From the NCBI RefSeq assembly GCF_021533215.1, contig NZ_JAJNKA010000004.1:62001-126000 (forward strand): a stretch of DNA of 64,000 nt, in the 5' to 3' direction. Under the pieces are notes generated by a model that was not told the DNA's origin, ran no database searches, and worked only from the letters and a program-made list of their open reading frames with translations. Origin of the DNA: Portibacter lacus. Lineage in GTDB: Bacteria > Bacteroidota > Bacteroidia > Chitinophagales > Saprospiraceae. The position numbers and the translations under genes were made by a program. How positions within the stretch are numbered: the stretch's first letter is position 1; every line of letters starts with the position of its first letter. Positions 1-9,487 of this stretch are shown here, piece after piece.

Positions 1-1563
1 AAGGTCCATAGCCCAGCCAAGCGATGTAGCAATATTATGAAATCCATTTTCATATCGAATGATTTCTCTTGGAATGGTCTGAGTGATTGTCGGCACATCC
101 TGTGAAATATATTCATAACGCACTCCGAACTCAAAAACAGAAGATTTATGATGCTTGGTTAAAATACTATAAACACCCGATTCTGTAGAAAAATAATCAG
201 GTATTAATGGGATGATTCCTGTCTCTGGATTATTGGTATTATCGATAAAATTAACTTGTACTCCTGTCTTAAAATACCAATCATTCTTCCATTCTGCATT
301 ATATTTCCCTTGAATAAAATAAGTGAATTGCTGAAGACTTAATGAAGGTATTGATGACCGTCCACTTCTACGCACATCAAATTCTTTTCGATTGTTAAAT
401 TGACCTGAAAAAGTAAAATCCAACCAATGCTCATCAGTCAAAAAATACTTGGAATGTAGTTTCAATAAATGATGATTAACGACTTGCTTAGGTGCATCTA
501 TGGCATAACTAAATGTTTCTTCTGTAAAAAATGGAACATCACTAGTGAAAGCTGCTTCCAGATCCGTCAAATTCCCAATATGACTTCCTCTAAGGACACC
601 TAAGGAAGTATTAAACGTGCTGAAGTACAAATCGGTAAACCACTTTTCGCCGAAGTTTTTTTCCAACTGTACAGCGAAATCTCCTTCTTCTTTTCCCGTA
701 TTATTCAGAAAATAATCTGGAGTATTCTGATCGCCACTTTTCTTTAAACTACCATTGATCTTCCACTTAATCAAATCAGTCGCTTTATGTAACTGAACAT
801 TCAACGATGCACCTCGTCCATTCGTATTATACGCTAAAGAAGTAGAGCCGTGTAGGTGCGGTTCATTTTCAATTTTGGAAGGTTCGACGAGCACTAAACC
901 TCCTAGGTTAGACCCAGGAAATTCTAGTGCACTCGCTCCTTTTACAACTGAAATTCGATTCGCAACCATTGCGTCTATTTCTGGGCTATGGTCGTTTCCC
1001 CACTGTTGTCCACTCTGAGCAATTCCATTATTAAGAATCGTCAATCTGTTACCATACAGGCCTTGCACAACAGGTTTCGAAATACCATTTCCATTCTTGA
1101 TGGTCTGAACACCAGAAATAGATTCTAGTATATTGGAAATATTTTGATCTAGTTGATCGCTAATTTTGTCCTCTCTGAGAATTTGCGTATTCTGGGTAGA
1201 TGTTTCACTTTGCTTTCCAATTACAGTAATGCCCTCAAGTAAACTCGCGGCATGTTCCATTTCCATATTAAACTCCGTAGAAACATTGACCGAAATAAAT
1301 TGCTCTTTCGTTTCACACCCAATATGACTAAATCGAAGGTGATAATCTCCAGGACAGACTTCATTAATCACATAATTCCCATGTTCATCTGTAGTTGCAC
1401 CTTTTCCTGATTCAACAATGTAAACATTGACAAACTCAAGTATCTCGTGCGTCTCTTTATCCGTCACTTGCCCCCTGATTGTGAGGGAACAATCTTGAGC
1501 AAAGGCAAGCTTGCTCATCAATAAAAATAATATGCTTATTATTAGCTTAGTTAATTTCAACAT
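1..1563 (-). CDS. TonB-dependent outer-membrane receptor, N-terminal part (gene runs off the window start)
   Basis: The frame is open from an ATG at 1563 to base 1, giving 521 codons of the N-terminal part. It begins with a signal peptide (MLKLTKLIISILFLLMSKLA) ending FAQ, then a carboxypeptidase-like regulatory beta-sandwich (starting TIRGQVTDKE). A TonB plug follows, with ISGVQTIKNGNGISKPVVQG, then LYGNRLTILNNG and GQQWGNDHSPEID, and the first barrel strands. The plug wording resembles receptors of the ZnuD/HmuR type for metal or haem, but the substrate is inferred only. The start codon lies inside the end of the upstream lipoprotein gene (17 bp overlap), so translation is probably coupled. 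No SusD partner is present. The C-terminal barrel lies outside the window. Confidence 0.9.
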   Translation of the reverse strand, partial: MLKLTKLIISILFLLMSKLAFAQDCSLTIRGQVTDKETHEILEFVNVYIVESGKGATTDEHGNYVINEVCPGDYHLRFSHIGCETKEQFISVNVSTEFNMEMEHAASLLEGITVIGKQSETSTQNTQILREDKISDQLDQNISNILESISGVQTIKNGNGISKPVVQGLYGNRLTILNNGIAQSGQQWGNDHSPEIDAMVANRISVVKGASALEFPGSNLGGLVLVEPSKIENEPHLHGSTSLAYNTNGRGASLNVQLHKATDLIKWKINGSLKKSGDQNTPDYFLNNTGKEEGDFAVQLEKNFGEKWFTDLYFSTFNTSLGVLRGSHIGNLTDLEAAFTSDVPFFTEETFSYAIDAPKQVVNHHLLKLHSKYFLTDEHWLDFTFSGQFNNRKEFDVRRSGRSSIPSLSLQQFTYFIQGKYNAEWKNDWYFKTGVQVNFIDNTNNPETGIIPLIPDYFSTESGVYSILTKHHKSSVFEFGVRYEYISQDVPTITQTIPREIIRYENGFHNIATSLGWAMDL

Positions 1564-2110
1564 CAAATGTTACCTCTATATCAGTCTCTCCTCCTGCGTT
1601 AGCTATTTCTCCGTCCTTCACTCCTGATGCAGATTTATCCGCTTCGTGTCTAAGCGTAATGGTTAATGATCCGCTTTGAACACTACTTGTTGTCAATTTT
1701 GTCGCTAAACCTAATGGATTCCCGTCGCTATCTTCATCAGAATAGGTAACTGTTAAACCTTCTACATCCGTATCAAAGAAAAACTGGTGATCATTTGCTT
1801 CCTCTGAAATTTCTTCTGTAATGCTTTCCGCTGGAGTTTCTTGTTCATTTAATAGTTCTAAGACGCCATTATACGTAGTATTTGAAGCCAATGGTTGCGC
1901 AGTTATAGTCGGTGCATCACCACCATCTCCGTCTAAATCGATGAAACTCATGACTACTGGATCTCCTCCATTTTCCGGTGTAAGGGTATATATAAGCGTA
2001 GTAATAACTTCTTCTTCATTAGGAATAATAGGATCATCTTTTTCACATGATATCATTGTGAAAATAGCTAAAAATAATAGACTTGCTAAAAAATTTGTTC
2101 GATTTATCAT
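1547..2110 (-). CDS. Small lipoprotein partner of the TonB receptor
   Basis: 187 residues with a lipoprotein signal peptide (lipobox ending MISC, then EKDDP). The mature part is acidic and beta-rich, with a DLDGDGGDAPTI segment and a C-terminal HEADKSASGVKDGE...GGETDIEVTF segment. I recall similar small lipoproteins beside TonB receptors in other Bacteroidota, where annotation is vague. Its 3' end overlaps the receptor start by 17 bp and it is first in the operon, so it is probably a surface or periplasmic accessory of that receptor. A perfect dyad and a TAnnTTTG -7 box lie just upstream. Acidic Asp/Glu clusters could bind divalent cations, but this is speculation. Confidence 0.8.
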   Translation of the reverse strand: MINRTNFLASLLFLAIFTMISCEKDDPIIPNEEEVITTLIYTLTPENGGDPVVMSFIDLDGDGGDAPTITAQPLASNTTYNGVLELLNEQETPAESITEEISEEANDHQFFFDTDVEGLTVTYSDEDSDGNPLGLATKLTTSSVQSGSLTITLRHEADKSASGVKDGEIANAGGETDIEVTFDVEIN

Positions 2111-2144
2111 CTTTTATATATTGTGTGTTAGGTTAATGATAAAA

Positions 2145-2152
2145 CAAAGCTA
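2145..2152 (-). promoter_or_regulatory. Candidate -7 box of the lipoprotein/TonB receptor operon
   Basis: On the minus strand this reads TAGCTTTG, matching the Bacteroidota -7 consensus TAnnTTTG, about 35 bp before the ATG at 2110. No TTG is found at the ideal -33 spacing; that zone is occupied by the dyad at 2162-2176. Confidence 0.45.
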
Positions 2153-2161
2153 ATAATTAAA

Positions 2162-2176
2162 TGCAACATTGTTGCA
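2162..2176. promoter_or_regulatory. Perfect inverted repeat, candidate Fur/Zur-family operator
   Basis: TGCAAC-ATT-GTTGCA is a perfect 6-3-6 dyad, 52 bp upstream of the lipoprotein start and 9 bp upstream of the -7 box, so a bound protein would cover the -33 region. The dyad form and its place before a TonB receptor operon suggest a metal-responsive repressor of the Fur/Zur family. The regulator is not in the window and its identity is inferred. Confidence 0.5.
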
Positions 2177-2307
2177 CTTGGAAGAATTAAATATATGTTA
2201 AGTAGATCTAAAATGTTATGTTTCCAGCGTTAAAACCCTTACGCTATCGAAGTTTTACTCTAAAATTGACCATTAAAAAAAAATCAAAATTTAGTGAATT
2301 AGTAAAT

Positions 2308-3654
2308 TTAATATGATGGTGATTTCCGTGGAATAGTGAAAATTTCCTTCTGCCTTCCGTCAATATAGTGAAAACCATTTTCATCGAAATATCCATCTTC
2401 TTCCAGCATAATTCGAATGATCTTGTTCCATTCAGGAATTTCTGTGGAAGTATTCAGTTCAATACTATAAGCTGTATTATAAAAGAGTGGATAATCGCCT
2501 CTTCCTGGTACACCTTGCTGCTGATCCCACATTCCGATCGTCGGTCCTGCTGCGTGACCATGTAATCCTATAGGATGTGTGTAAATACTTGGATTCAAGC
2601 CTTCTGCATTGGCTTGTTCCAAGCTCAATCTCAAAATTTCATTCCCTGTCCTACCCTCTTTAAAATTAGACGTAAGAATATCTTGTAGTCTATTACTTCG
2701 TTCAAATGCCTTCGTTAAAAATTCAGGAACCTTCGTTTCTCCTGTTTTTAATACATAAAAATGCTGCTGCTGATCCGTACTTAACCTCAAGTATGTAATT
2801 CCAAAATCCACATGTAGTAAATCACCTGCTTGGATAATCTGACGTTCTGGTCTCTTAGAAAAAGTCCTTAAGTGGTCAAAGTTCTCTGGATCCGCCCGCT
2901 GCAATGAGACCGTCGGATGAAACCAGGCATCAAGACCAAGCGCTCTCACCTTATCTCTTAACCACCAGACGACATCCTCCGTGGCGGTAATCCCTGGATG
3001 AATTACTTTCTCCGAAAGACCTTCATCAATAATCTCATGCCCTATCCTACAAATGGTTGGATATAGCTCTATTTCTTTGCTACTTCTTGTTTCTAACCAA
3101 CTCACTGCTAGCGGTTCGGCAGAGACTACTTTTTCGTGTAGATTCTGAGGTAGCGCTTCCATGAATTGTTGATATTCCGTGTATACTAAGCCATCTGACA
3201 ACCCAAAATCTCCTGATATGTTAAGACCTATATTCCTTGGATTTTTTTCTTGGATCAACTGTACGAGCGCGTCCCACTGGTCAGGGTTCACATTCTTATC
3301 CCAACTGCCTTTCAGCAAACTTCCAACATCATATCTTGCGATAGCAATTTTTTCTAGCGGTAAATCACCTTCTGGTGCATAGAATACCAATATTGTCCTT
3401 CTCCTTGCCGAAAGCCATGTACTAGGTAGCATGGTTTTTAGTAATGGATCCTCATTATATTCACGTGATATGATCACCCACATCTGAATACTATGTTTCT
3501 TCATTAATTCAGGAAGTAATACTTCGAAACGCTCCTCTAATATTTCATCCACGACGGCTGCTCTTTCTTTCTCACCAAAGATGACAGGCATCTGAGCAAT
3601 TAGATTTAATTGGTAGAACAAACTTACGAGGATTAAAATGATAACTTTCTGCAT
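2308..3654 (-). CDS. Secreted M24-family aminopeptidase (Xaa-Pro aminopeptidase-like)
   Basis: 448 residues from the ATG at 3654. The frame continues upstream to 3750, but only this start gives a clean signal peptide (MQKVIILILVSLFYQLNLIA, then Q). The N-terminal creatinase-like domain (WVIISREYNEDP) is followed by the pita-bread metallopeptidase fold. Visible metal-site candidates are the Asp in HVDFGI, an Asp in RLSTDQQ, the His of THPIGLHGH, the Glu of SIELNTSTE and a late Glu in MLEEDGYF. The expected activity is removal of N-terminal residues from peptides, probably in the periplasm. It stands alone; the neighbour at 3988 is divergent. Confidence 0.85.
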   Translation of the reverse strand: MQKVIILILVSLFYQLNLIAQMPVIFGEKERAAVVDEILEERFEVLLPELMKKHSIQMWVIISREYNEDPLLKTMLPSTWLSARRRTILVFYAPEGDLPLEKIAIARYDVGSLLKGSWDKNVNPDQWDALVQLIQEKNPRNIGLNISGDFGLSDGLVYTEYQQFMEALPQNLHEKVVSAEPLAVSWLETRSSKEIELYPTICRIGHEIIDEGLSEKVIHPGITATEDVVWWLRDKVRALGLDAWFHPTVSLQRADPENFDHLRTFSKRPERQIIQAGDLLHVDFGITYLRLSTDQQQHFYVLKTGETKVPEFLTKAFERSNRLQDILTSNFKEGRTGNEILRLSLEQANAEGLNPSIYTHPIGLHGHAAGPTIGMWDQQQGVPGRGDYPLFYNTAYSIELNTSTEIPEWNKIIRIMLEEDGYFDENGFHYIDGRQKEIFTIPRKSPSY

Positions 3655-3987
3655 GGATAGATTTTCTAAGCTGTAAAATAAGTGCTTGTTGATAACTTTC
3701 CAATTTAAATCAGGTAACAAATTAGAAAGGAGTTGATTTATCGAATCCATTAGAATATATTAGACTTCAGATGAATAGCAAAGTGTATATTAGTTTTGAT
3801 TATCGTTTGGAATGGATGTTCAAAACTACCGTTAATTCCTGAAAAGCACCTTTAAAGACTGGAATAATACCGATGGATAAAACCACTAAAAATATCACAT
3901 TAACAATAATATATTTAGGTCAGGATATAATCACCTTGACCCCAAAAAATCAATTTCTAACCCCTAAGATGGAGAACAGTTTTGGTG
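3655..3987. other. Intergenic region between divergent peptidase and sensor kinase genes
   Basis: 333 bp without a convincing gene. It must hold the promoters of both divergent genes. On the minus strand TAGTTTTG (3821-3828) fits TAnnTTTG. An imperfect dyad with arms GGTCA (3918-3922) and TGACC (3937-3941) lies about 47 bp upstream of the kinase ATG. Nothing else stands out. Confidence 0.4.
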
Positions 3988-6900
3988 ATGAAAGCAAGTA
4001 GTTTATTATTTATAATAGCAATTTTTAATTTTGTAGCATTGGAGACTGTTTCAACGCAGTCTCCAATCACTTTTCATACCCAACTCAGTGTAGACAATTA
4101 CTTAAAAGATAGAGAAGTCCGAAAAATAGATCGCGACGAATCAGGCATATTCTGGCTAATGGAGACTTCGGTTATTCAGAAATATGATGGCCGATATGTA
4201 ACCGAGAATATTGTTCACTCTATTATCAATCCCAAGTATTTCACATGCCTTTCTAATAATAAAATCCTCATTATTTCTCAGGAATCGGAGGCTTTCTTTC
4301 TTGATAAAGAAAAGAAATCAATTGATCAGATTCCACTTAATAATCCCGATTGTGAGGATTGCAAATTAAAAGATATCAATCTGATCAATGAGGAGATGAT
4401 TCTTTATTATGAAAAGGATGGCTTACTAGCCGCATATAAATCTAGTTCCGAAGACTTATATGCTACATATGAATTACTGGATACCATCGAATTATCAAGG
4501 CCTAAGTTCTTTAAGAATATTTTCAAGGTGGGAAGTGATTATCTCATCTTCACAAATGATGAAAAACTATATCGCTATTCTGATTCTTCAGAACTAGAAT
4601 TAACGCTTCCATCTAATTTCAGAGAGCATAATGCCCATGTTAGTTCAGAATATATCAATCCAGACGACTTTTATTTTTCAATGCCTCGAAGAAATGGGAC
4701 TTACAGATTCCATAATAAGAACCTAGAAACCATCAAAGAAAATGCTAAACTAGTCTTTGCAAAAAAAGATAAAAAAGGAAGGGTTTTACTTGCACTTTCA
4801 AGATCCTACCTGCATAGCGAAGATATCTATATTAAAGATGAAGATAGTCTAACTCGATGGCAGGCGTTAGCGGATATAAATGAAACTTTTATAGACGGAT
4901 ATGTAGAAGATATCCATGATAAAATTCTACTCGGATCCCACACTGGTTTGTTTTATGTTAAAATGCAAACTCAAGGAATTACTCCTTATCACCAGTCTGG
5001 TTCTCTTAATAATGGTTTTGGAAATGTGATTCTTTCATTTGCTGAATTGCCGAATGGCGATGCATGGTATGTAAAAGAAAACAAAGGAATTTTCAAATAC
5101 AATGCTCCAGAGCCACCTGATTGGTTGCCATTAAGTGATAACTTAGAGAATAATCTGAATTGCTATTATGATGCAGTAGATAGTAATATATGGGTAAGTG
5201 GCTACACGGATTCAAGAACTGGAATATTAACTTCTTATAATCCTCAAACAAAGGAAGTAGATCGCCATGATTTTGACCTACCAGTCATGTATTTCAAACG
5301 TCTCAATAAGGAGGAGTTAATACTTAGCTCAAGTGTAAATTCTAAATCAACTCTTCTTCGATATAACCCCACTGAACATGAAATTACAGACACCTTACTT
5401 CTATTAGAAGATGAAAGATCTAGAAGGTTTGAATTTCACAATGAGTCAGGACTTCTGATTGCTACAAGTAAGCGACTAATCCTTTACCATCTTCAAGACA
5501 GAACCATTCAGACTATTATTCCAGAGACGATCATCCAATCTATCGTGAAAATCTCTCAAGGTTATGCTGCATGTACGTTAGGAAAAGGAATCATTTTCTT
5601 AAATAACGACCTAGAAATAGTAAAAATAGTTGATGAGAATAACGGATTAACGAATAATCAGATATATTCCGTGATAGAGGACAAACTCGGTAGAATATGG
5701 GCTGGAACTGGAAATGGATTAAATATCTTGGATAAGGATTATAAGTATATGAGGAGTTTCAGAGAAACTGACGGTCTTTCTTCTTACGAGTTAAACACTA
5801 ATGCGGTTATTAACTTAAAAAATGATCATTTACTATTTGGGACGATTAATGGTGTTACCGAAATTAATCCAGATCTCGCGATGACCGCTTCAGAAAGTGC
5901 AGTACTTTCCATTCCTTCTGTGGTATATGAAAAAGACGGAGAACGCATTAGCCAAAATTTAACGGGCGGGGAGATCAATTTATCATCAGGTGTTAATCAT
6001 ATCACTTTTGACATACACCAGAATAATTTCTATAAATCAAGTAATATTGATAATCCAATTTCACCTAGAATTCAAAGTTTTCCTGAGAATCTCAAGTACG
6101 ATTTAGTTGATAACAAGATCATTATTCCTTCACTAGAATATAGCAATGTCAAGCTAAATATCTATCCAGCAAACCCTTTAAAATCGAGAGATAAGATAGA
6201 AATCTCCATGATCAAGAAACGAGAATATCAGTCTTTAATCATGTTTCTTCTCATTGTGGCACTGATCGGATTACTTAGCTATTTTATTACCAGAAAAATC
6301 ATAAGTATAAATAAGAAAAGAGACAATACTCGTAGAAAAAATGAAGTCAGAATGGCTGAACTTGAACTACAGGCTTTGCGTTCCCAAATGAATCCACATT
6401 TCATTTTTAATTCACTAGGAGCTATTTTGTTGTATCTCCAAACGAATGAAAAAAAGAAGGCTGAAAAATATCTCACAAAGTTTGCGAAATTAATGAGGAT
6501 GTTTTTAGAGTCGTCTAAGTCAAAGTTTATCTCTTTCGATGAGGAACAACAATTGCTTGCATTGTATCTTGAGTTAGAAGAATTAAGGTTCGAAGATAAA
6601 TTCAAGTACGAATTCGACATCGATCCTAGAGTCGATAAAACGAATCTGACATTGCCTTCCATGCTTCTTCAGCCATTTGTGGAGAATTCCATAAATCATG
6701 GATTGTATCATAAGAAAGGAACCGATGGTAAATTAATTATTCAAGCAATTCCTGACGGTGATACCATTAAGGTTATTATTTTTGACAATGGTGTAGGGCG
6801 AGAGAAAGCGAAGGAAATAAGAGCTAATTCCTTAAAAAAACATCGATCAAGAGCAACAGAAATTATCCAAGAACGAATTCAAGTTTTAAAAAAGGAAAAA

Positions 6901-7008
6901 AACATCGATATTGATATTGAATATATTGACTTAATGGATGATGATGGCAATTCATTAGGAACTAAAGTCATTATCACTTTACCAAAAATTCTAAAGACTT
7001 ATGATTAA
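3988..7008 (+). CDS. Sensor histidine kinase, LytS/YpdA-type with beta-propeller sensor
   Basis: 1006 residues from the ATG at 3988; the two codons before it (TTG GTG) are less likely starts. A signal peptide (MKASSLLFIIAIFNFVALET) leads into a periplasmic sensor of about 700 residues with two-component-regulator propeller repeats (for example LTNNQIYSVIEDKLGRIWAG). One transmembrane helix lies near residues 749-771. The cytoplasmic part is a His_kinase-type domain with MNPHFIFNSLG, the phospho-accepting His being near residue 804, and an HATPase domain with LLQPFVENSINHGL and FDNGVGREKA. The 3' end overlaps the response regulator by 8 bp, so the two form a pair. The ligand is unknown. Confidence 0.92.
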   Translation: MKASSLLFIIAIFNFVALETVSTQSPITFHTQLSVDNYLKDREVRKIDRDESGIFWLMETSVIQKYDGRYVTENIVHSIINPKYFTCLSNNKILIISQESEAFFLDKEKKSIDQIPLNNPDCEDCKLKDINLINEEMILYYEKDGLLAAYKSSSEDLYATYELLDTIELSRPKFFKNIFKVGSDYLIFTNDEKLYRYSDSSELELTLPSNFREHNAHVSSEYINPDDFYFSMPRRNGTYRFHNKNLETIKENAKLVFAKKDKKGRVLLALSRSYLHSEDIYIKDEDSLTRWQALADINETFIDGYVEDIHDKILLGSHTGLFYVKMQTQGITPYHQSGSLNNGFGNVILSFAELPNGDAWYVKENKGIFKYNAPEPPDWLPLSDNLENNLNCYYDAVDSNIWVSGYTDSRTGILTSYNPQTKEVDRHDFDLPVMYFKRLNKEELILSSSVNSKSTLLRYNPTEHEITDTLLLLEDERSRRFEFHNESGLLIATSKRLILYHLQDRTIQTIIPETIIQSIVKISQGYAACTLGKGIIFLNNDLEIVKIVDENNGLTNNQIYSVIEDKLGRIWAGTGNGLNILDKDYKYMRSFRETDGLSSYELNTNAVINLKNDHLLFGTINGVTEINPDLAMTASESAVLSIPSVVYEKDGERISQNLTGGEINLSSGVNHITFDIHQNNFYKSSNIDNPISPRIQSFPENLKYDLVDNKIIIPSLEYSNVKLNIYPANPLKSRDKIEISMIKKREYQSLIMFLLIVALIGLLSYFITRKIISINKKRDNTRRKNEVRMAELELQALRSQMNPHFIFNSLGAILLYLQTNEKKKAEKYLTKFAKLMRMFLESSKSKFISFDEEQQLLALYLELEELRFEDKFKYEFDIDPRVDKTNLTLPSMLLQPFVENSINHGLYHKKGTDGKLIIQAIPDGDTIKVIIFDNGVGREKAKEIRANSLKKHRSRATEIIQERIQVLKKEKNIDIDIEYIDLMDDDGNSLGTKVIITLPKILKTYD

Positions 7009-7741
7009 TGCAGTAATTATCGATGATGAACGGAAAGCAGCTGAAGTACTTGACATAAAAGTTAGAGAATTAAATCAAGGCATTCATGTCCTTACTAAAA
7101 TCCAAGATCCGGATGAAGCGATTAAATTTTTAAATTCGAATCAAGTTGACTTGGTTTTTCTAGATATTGAAATGCCTGTAAAATCTGGATTTGACGTTTT
7201 GAAAGCATCTAAGAATCTTGATTTTGAAATCATTTTTGTAACTGGATATCAGAATTATGCGATTCAGGCGATTCAATTTAGTGCTATCGGTTATGTGATG
7301 AAACCAGTAGATGATGATGACTTAAGTTTTGCTATCCAACAGGCGAAATTGAAGATATCAGAAAAGAAATCAAAGGAACGAAATGTTCATTTGCTGAATA
7401 ATCTAATGGCCACTAATAACAATAAGAAAATAGGGATACCGACCATGTACGGTATTGAATTCATTCGACTTCAGGATATTATCAGATGTGAAGGGCTGCA
7501 GAAATGCACAAAGGTCGTGAATGGTGATGGTAAGAATATTATTAGCTCTTATAACATCGGTGAGTTTCATAAATTATTAGAACCTTATGGTTTTTTCGCC
7601 GTTCATAAATCCCACTTGATAAATATGGCTAAAATTCAAAAGTATCTGAAGGAAGGTACTATTCACATGGATGACAATTCAGTAGTCCCTATCGCGAGGA
7701 GGAGAAAACAGCTTTTCTTAGATCAGCTTGCAAAAGTATAA
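7001..7741 (+). CDS. LytTR-family response regulator
   Basis: 246 residues. The N-terminal receiver domain has acidic residues at VIIDDE, the phospho-acceptor Asp55 in VFLDIEMP, and a conserved Lys in GYVMKPVDDDD. The C-terminal LytTR DNA-binding domain (about residues 145-243) includes FFAVHKSHLINM and ends with VPIARRRKQLFLDQL, the usual LytTR close. It overlaps the 3' end of the upstream kinase gene by 8 bp and is almost certainly its partner. Targets are unknown; the pair may regulate the small gene that follows or act elsewhere. Confidence 0.93.
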   Translation: MINAVIIDDERKAAEVLDIKVRELNQGIHVLTKIQDPDEAIKFLNSNQVDLVFLDIEMPVKSGFDVLKASKNLDFEIIFVTGYQNYAIQAIQFSAIGYVMKPVDDDDLSFAIQQAKLKISEKKSKERNVHLLNNLMATNNNKKIGIPTMYGIEFIRLQDIIRCEGLQKCTKVVNGDGKNIISSYNIGEFHKLLEPYGFFAVHKSHLINMAKIQKYLKEGTIHMDDNSVVPIARRRKQLFLDQLAKV

Positions 7742-7819
7742 CATTCCGTTCATTCCTATTTTTTCACCGATCGTCAAATGTCGTGCAATTGCTAGATAAG
7801 TCTTTGTTATCTTTAGAAG

Positions 7820-8101
7820 ATGACTGTGAATTCAATAAAAATAATAAATTTTGAAGAAGACTTGACTTCGGCTGATATTATTATATTTAATGAAAAGCAA
7901 GAAGGTTACATGGCTCGAATTCACCACATCGACGTCTTGTTAAAACAATTAGAAAATGGTAAGCAGATCAATAGTAGTGCTAACTACCTCTATTTACCTA
8001 GTTCTCTTGTAGTGGATGAAATTAATGAAGAGAACATGTTCGAGATGGTGAATAACCTCCTTGATGAAGGCGACTTTTTTAATGTTTTCAAAAGAATATA
8101 A
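7820..8101 (+). CDS. Hypothetical protein, 93 residues
   Basis: A small soluble acidic protein (no signal peptide or membrane segment) that I do not recognise. It has an ADIIIFNEKQEGYMARI segment and a C-terminal helix EENMFEMVNNLLDEGDFFNV. It begins 78 bp after the response regulator stop on the same strand. No clear terminator separates them, so it may be co-transcribed with the kinase-regulator pair. Codon use looks like its neighbours. Confidence 0.6.
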   Translation: MTVNSIKIINFEEDLTSADIIIFNEKQEGYMARIHHIDVLLKQLENGKQINSSANYLYLPSSLVVDEINEENMFEMVNNLLDEGDFFNVFKRI

Positions 8102-8205
8102 ATTCTTGAAGGGTATCCAAACTAGCTTTTCATTTTAATTGATAATTCCAAAGTTCTGATTTTAGTAACTTCGTATAAGCAATGATTTTCACATTGCATG
8201 ACGTA

Positions 8206-8874
8206 TTACGTTATTAATCTTAGTGCTTCTCTTCGACTCAAGTTACTTAGATCATGTCTTTCACAAAACTGAAGGACATATGCTGGATTAGTTCTAGAAT
8301 ATTCTCTTAATATCCATCCGATGGCTTTATTGAGAAAAAACTCCTTTGTTCCATTTGCTTTAAGAATCGTAAACTCCATGAGGTCTTCATCGAGATCAGA
8401 CTTATATTTCAGTTGATGTAGAATAGCTGTTCTTCTTAACCAAAGGTCTTCGGACTCAGCCCATTTTGTAACCCACTTCCTCCGATCATCCACATCCTTA
8501 TATAGTGTCTTCCCAATCGGATGCACTGCCAAGCTATCCACTGTATCCCACCAAGAATGAGTCGTTACTAAAGATTCAAAAAAGGGAATGTCTTCCAATT
8601 CAAATTTCTTAGAATGCTTATTCATCATATCTAGCGCAGCATAATGTAGTTCTCGAAATTTAGAATTCCAGCAGTGCCTTGTAAAAGAAAGAAGTTCTTC
8701 TCTTGACCACTTATAACCCTGAAAAATTTTGGCAAGAATCACTTTGCGCTCTGGAGATGTGATGCCAAGGTAAACGAATCGCCCTTTCATGTAATCCGTC
8801 ATTTTTTGGATTTTCGCTGGATTAGACTCTTCAATAAAAAGATTTTCTATCGCTTTAAACGCATCTTCTTTCAT
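8206..8874 (-). CDS. DNA alkylation repair protein (AlkD-like)
   Basis: 222 residues, all-helical and HEAT-repeat-like, the size usual for AlkD-type 3-methyladenine/7-methylguanine DNA glycosylases. The motif HSWWDTVDSLAVHPIG carries the Trp and Asp that correspond to the base-excision residues of AlkD; RREA near the C-terminus is also typical. It is cytoplasmic and removes alkylated bases to start base-excision repair. It is a single gene on the minus strand between two plus-strand groups. Confidence 0.88.
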   Translation of the reverse strand: MKEDAFKAIENLFIEESNPAKIQKMTDYMKGRFVYLGITSPERKVILAKIFQGYKWSREELLSFTRHCWNSKFRELHYAALDMMNKHSKKFELEDIPFFESLVTTHSWWDTVDSLAVHPIGKTLYKDVDDRRKWVTKWAESEDLWLRRTAILHQLKYKSDLDEDLMEFTILKANGTKEFFLNKAIGWILREYSRTNPAYVLQFCERHDLSNLSRREALRLIT

Positions 8875-9049
8875 TAGGAAATGATATTTTTACTGGTCAA
8901 TGCCTAAAGGTAGTTTAAAATAAAATCAAACTATTGATACTTGAGTATTCTGATTGATTTCTAAATTGAACATTTCAACGAAATAAGAATTATAAAGGTA
9001 AGTTGCATTTAGGTTATTGCAACGTTAAGTGATCTGTAAAAAAAACAAA

Positions 9050-9487
9050 ATGACTTTAGAATTATTTATAAGATATTTTCATTTTATCTCTATAATTACG
9101 GTGGCTGGTGCATTGGTCTCTGAGCACATGTTGCTTGAGAAATCACTCCCAAGAAAGACCATTAAGAAATTGGCAATGATAGATGCGATTTATGGAATTG
9201 CAGCTATACTCATTGTCATTACAGGATTAACCATGTGGTTCGGTGTAGGTAAAGGCGCTGACTTTTACAATACGAATCCGGTGATGCATACCAAGTTTAC
9301 ATTATTCATAGTTATAGGTATCCTTTCTATTTTTCCGACCGTATTTTTCATGAAAAATAGAAAAGGAGATCAAGATGAGTTGGTCGAGATTCCTAAGAAA
9401 ATATTTATGTATTTACGAATCGAAATAGCGTTACTTTTTATTATTCCACTACTTGCTGTTTTAATGGCAAGAGGAATTTCCTTTTAA
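9050..9487 (+). CDS. DUF2214-family small integral membrane protein
   Basis: 145 residues from the ATG at 9050. A GTG seven codons upstream (9029) is in frame but adds a lysine-rich stretch without benefit. Four hydrophobic helices are visible, near residues 8-25 (HFISIITVAGALVSEHM), 43-62 (IYGIAAILIVITGLTMWFG), 80-100 and 118-140. The His, Glu and Trp positions match DUF2214-type proteins, whose function is unknown. The stop codon abuts the rarA ATG with no gap, so the two are transcribed together. Confidence 0.82.
   Translation: MTLELFIRYFHFISIITVAGALVSEHMLLEKSLPRKTIKKLAMIDAIYGIAAILIVITGLTMWFGVGKGADFYNTNPVMHTKFTLFIVIGILSIFPTVFFMKNRKGDQDELVEIPKKIFMYLRIEIALLFIIPLLAVLMARGISF

Noticed and set aside
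1821-2153. 110-codon frame on the plus strand
   Set aside because: It is antisense to the lipoprotein gene and covers its promoter; the opposite strand has the real protein.
3655-3750. 32-codon upstream extension of the M24 peptidase
   Set aside because: It places a soluble segment before an obvious signal peptide; the internal ATG at 3654 is more likely.
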